This document shows, piece after piece, positions 62,011 to 64,000 of a stretch of 64,000 bases of DNA; within the stretch, counting starts at the first letter, position 1; the number at the start of each line of letters is the position of its first letter. This DNA comes from Afipia sp. (GTDB taxonomy: Bacteria; Pseudomonadota; Alphaproteobacteria; Rhizobiales; Xanthobacteraceae). The notes beneath the pieces were generated by a model that worked only from the letters and a program-made list of their open reading frames with translations, had not been told where the DNA came from and searched no databases. Location: the NCBI GenBank assembly GCA_024707075.1, contig JANQAK010000003.1:930001-994000 (forward strand), given 5' to 3'. Position numbers and translations under genes: made by a program.

Positions 62011-62979
62011 TCACTCCGGCCTCGACCGCTCAATAATCGCCGCCGCGCCCTTGTCGAGCAGATCGAACGCCACGGCGCGGCCAAGCTCGCGGGGCTTGTC
62101 GGCGGGTCCGGTCCGCGTCGCCTCCAGCAACTGATCGCCTTCAAGGTCGAGCACTGATGCGGAGAGTGTCATCTGTTGGCCATCGATGCTGGAAAATCCC
62201 GCGATCGGCGAATTGCAATGGCCGTTCAGCACCCACAGCACCTCGCGCTCGGCATCGGCGGACAGATGCGCGGCGGGATCGTCGATCAGCGCAAGATATT
62301 TTCGTGTCTGCCAGTCGCTCGCGGCGCATTCCACCGCCACGATGCCCTGCCCCGCCGCCGGCAACATCTCGCGCGCGGAAAACTCGTAAGCAATGCGGCC
62401 CGCGAGACCCACCCGCTCCAGCCCCGAGCGCGCCATAATGAGCGCGTCCGCCGGACCGGTTTCGCCGCCGCCAGCCAGCCGCTGCATCTCGCGATTGTCG
62501 AGCTTGCGCACGCGGGTGTCGGCCGCGCCGCGAAAATGAATCACCTCGATCTCGGGAAACAGCCGCCGCACATAGGCCGCGCGGCGCACGGCATTGGTGC
62601 CGAGCTTGAAGCCCTTGCCCTTGCTGCGCTTGAGGTCTTCGAGCGTCACGCCCGCGCGCAGCACCAGCGCATCGGTCGGCGGATCGCGCGACAGCGTGGC
62701 ACCAATGATGAGGCCCGGCGTGTCCTCGTTGCCCGGCATATCCTTCAGCGAATGCATCGCGGCGTGGAGTTCGCCGGCGATCACCGCCGCCCGGATTTCC
62801 GCGACGAACGCGCCACCCTTGCCGCCATGCGGCAGCAGCAGGCCGACCTGATCGGAATCGCCGCGCGTCTCGAACCTGACGATCTCGACATTCAGATCGG
62901 AGCTGGCGGCGGACAGCCGGCGCGCGATTTCCTCGGTCTGCGCCAGCGCCATCGCGCTCTTGCGCGTGCCGATCCGCAT
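62011..62979 (-). CDS. hemC: Hydroxymethylbilane synthase (porphobilinogen deaminase), divergent form
   Basis: 322 residues from the ATG at 62979 (MRIGTRKSAMALAQ). Polymerises four porphobilinogens. Catalytic Asp80 (HSLKDMP) and the cofactor-bearing Cys255 (NGHCNSPIAG) are present, as are EMLPAAGQGIVAVE and TRVRKLD. But several family motifs are altered: GGKGLFTKE is GGKGGAFVAE, GTSSLRR is GTNAVRR and RGN is RGA. It may be a diverged but working HemC or a second paralogue. Convergent with hemE, divergent from the DUF3422 gene. A longer upstream frame is promoter sequence. Confidence 0.85.
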   Translation of the reverse strand: MRIGTRKSAMALAQTEEIARRLSAASSDLNVEIVRFETRGDSDQVGLLLPHGGKGGAFVAEIRAAVIAGELHAAMHSLKDMPGNEDTPGLIIGATLSRDPPTDALVLRAGVTLEDLKRSKGKGFKLGTNAVRRAAYVRRLFPEIEVIHFRGAADTRVRKLDNREMQRLAGGGETGPADALIMARSGLERVGLAGRIAYEFSAREMLPAAGQGIVAVECAASDWQTRKYLALIDDPAAHLSADAEREVLWVLNGHCNSPIAGFSSIDGQQMTLSASVLDLEGDQLLEATRTGPADKPRELGRAVAFDLLDKGAAAIIERSRPE

Positions 62980-63241
62980 TGAAACTGCTGCCACGTCCGC
63001 TCCGTTGTCGATGGGGTGCCGCGACCGGACCGCGGCGAGTGATTTGCCCCCACAATAGAGCGATGCCTCCCTCGAATGCAAACAGGTGTAGCCCGAAGGA
63101 GGCAACATCCGCTACTGGTGCAAACAACAGGGCATTCGTCGAAAAGGCTTTGCCGGCGCGCGTCCGCGCCGGATAATCGGGATCATCTCGGACGGGCGCG
63201 CGCGTGGCCGCCCGGTCATCTGAACGAAAGCGGTGCGGGGC

Positions 63242-64000
63242 ATGACACTCGGCGTGAACACGGACGGCGGCGCGGCGGACCTGACGCCGCATCCCTTGCG
63301 CGTGTCGATCCTGGGCGAGGTTCATGCCCGCCCGTTCACGCCGGTTTCCGTCCCGTCGCGCATCCTGCATTTCGCCTTCGATACATCAGGCCCCCGCGCG
63401 CAGGCGGACCGCGCGAACCTCGTGGCGTTCTGCGCGAAGCGTGGACTGCCGGCGCCCTTGCCCGGCGAGAAGCATCATCGCGCGGCTTTCGGAGCCACGG
63501 TGCTGCGCTGGGAGCAGCATTCCGAATTCACCACCTATACGTGGGAGCTGGTGTCCGATCCCGCTGGCGCGCCGTTCTTGCCGGACGTTGCGTCGCTCGC
63601 CGCGTTGATGCGGCAGGTGGCGCAGCCCGGCCCGCTGCTGGTCGCGGTCGACCTGCATCTGCTGGCGGACGCGCCCGAACGCGCATCGCCGGAACGCCTG
63701 TTCGACAAGGCGAGCCTTGCCATCGCGGAGAACGCCGACGGCACCGCCGTCTATGCCACCGACTTCCAGCTCGATCCGGCGGGCTTCGTGCGCATTCTGG
63801 TGTCGGATCGCGGCCTCACGCCGGAGAGCGCCGGCGCGCTGGTCCAGCGCGTGATCGAGATCGAGACCTATCGCACGCTGGCGCTGCTCGGCCTGCCCGA
63901 AGCGCAGCGGCTGTCGCCGTCGATTGCTGCCAGCGAACGGCGGCTGGTGGAAGTCACCGAGCAAATGCAGAACGCCAGCGATCTCGACAGCAACCATCGG
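63242..64000 (+). CDS. DUF3422-family protein (5' part; continues past the window)
   Basis: 253 codons to the window end, open. The N-terminus (LTPHPLRVSILGEVHARPFTPVSVPSRILHFAFDTSG) matches the DUF3422 family, large alphaproteobacterial proteins with C-terminal membrane segments and unknown function. The part seen is soluble, with a dimer-like region after residue 200 (ALVQRVIEIETYRTLALLGLPEAQRL). Start ATG 63242, AAGCGGTGCGGGG upstream. The 262-bp region before it holds the divergent hemC promoter and no other gene. Confidence 0.85.
   Translation, partial: MTLGVNTDGGAADLTPHPLRVSILGEVHARPFTPVSVPSRILHFAFDTSGPRAQADRANLVAFCAKRGLPAPLPGEKHHRAAFGATVLRWEQHSEFTTYTWELVSDPAGAPFLPDVASLAALMRQVAQPGPLLVAVDLHLLADAPERASPERLFDKASLAIAENADGTAVYATDFQLDPAGFVRILVSDRGLTPESAGALVQRVIEIETYRTLALLGLPEAQRLSPSIAASERRLVEVTEQMQNASDLDSNHR

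Overview
The window is GC-rich, dense alphaproteobacterial DNA. Two features suggest the Bradyrhizobium, Rhodopseudomonas and Afipia group (Nitrobacteraceae): many substrate-binding-protein transport systems, and several families of long intergenic palindromes of the kind common in those genomes. The assignment is by gene style and repeat type only. I found no rRNA, tRNA, CRISPR array, complete insertion sequence or phage module.

Layout. 1-2.5 kb: end of an unknown gene, a tiny membrane peptide, and a zinc alcohol dehydrogenase divergent from a LysR regulator. 2.6-4.9 kb: a FecR-domain protein behind a frameshifted TPR/beta-barrel outer-membrane gene. 5.4-16.5 kb: an acyl-CoA catabolism cluster (DUF35/thiolase pair, two SDRs, two crotonases, an AMP-forming ligase, an orphan binding protein), interrupted by a frameshifted ppc (PEP carboxylase). 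16.6-20.3 kb: amidase, metY and an alpha/beta hydrolase. 20.5-27.5 kb: a complete Liv-type ABC importer with a DUF1445 hydro-lyase and a divergent LysR. 27.7-33.7 kb: TauE/SafE permease, aldo/keto reductase, and an ATPase/FtsX/AttH-like export module. 34-39 kb: an RND pump and adaptor behind a frameshifted TetR gene. 39.3-47.1 kb: a TAXI-TRAP importer, an FAD amine oxidase and a tripartite tricarboxylate (Tct) importer. 47.3-54.6 kb: nikR behind two 76-bp hairpins, an M20 amidohydrolase, an S9 oligopeptidase, an MFS carrier, a toxin-antitoxin pair and a Cys-rich hypothetical. 54.9-64 kb: 2-hydroxyacid dehydrogenase divergent from an RraA-type lyase, SelO, nitronate monooxygenase, hemE, an unusual hemC and the start of a DUF3422 gene.

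How it fits together. This is chromosome of a metabolically flexible scavenger. Several catabolic units pair a binding-protein importer with enzymes that could process the imported compound (CoA ligation and beta-oxidation, hydro-lyase, amidohydrolases). Local regulation is visible: inverted repeats between divergent LysR/target pairs, a TetR operator in front of the pump operon, and a 20-bp palindrome at the toxin start.

Most distinctive points. (1) Two adjacent 76-bp hairpins upstream of nikR have the same termini and loop core, and their stems differ by six compensatory base-pair swaps. (2) At least nine intergenic palindrome families occur; copies sit exactly between binding-protein and permease genes in two operons, and copies supply the last codons and stop of three proteins. 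(3) Four apparent single-base indels break three otherwise well-conserved genes (slaM-like twice, ppc, tetR); these are either recent gene loss or assembly errors, and the sequence alone cannot decide. (4) The hemC copy keeps catalytic residues but is divergent elsewhere.
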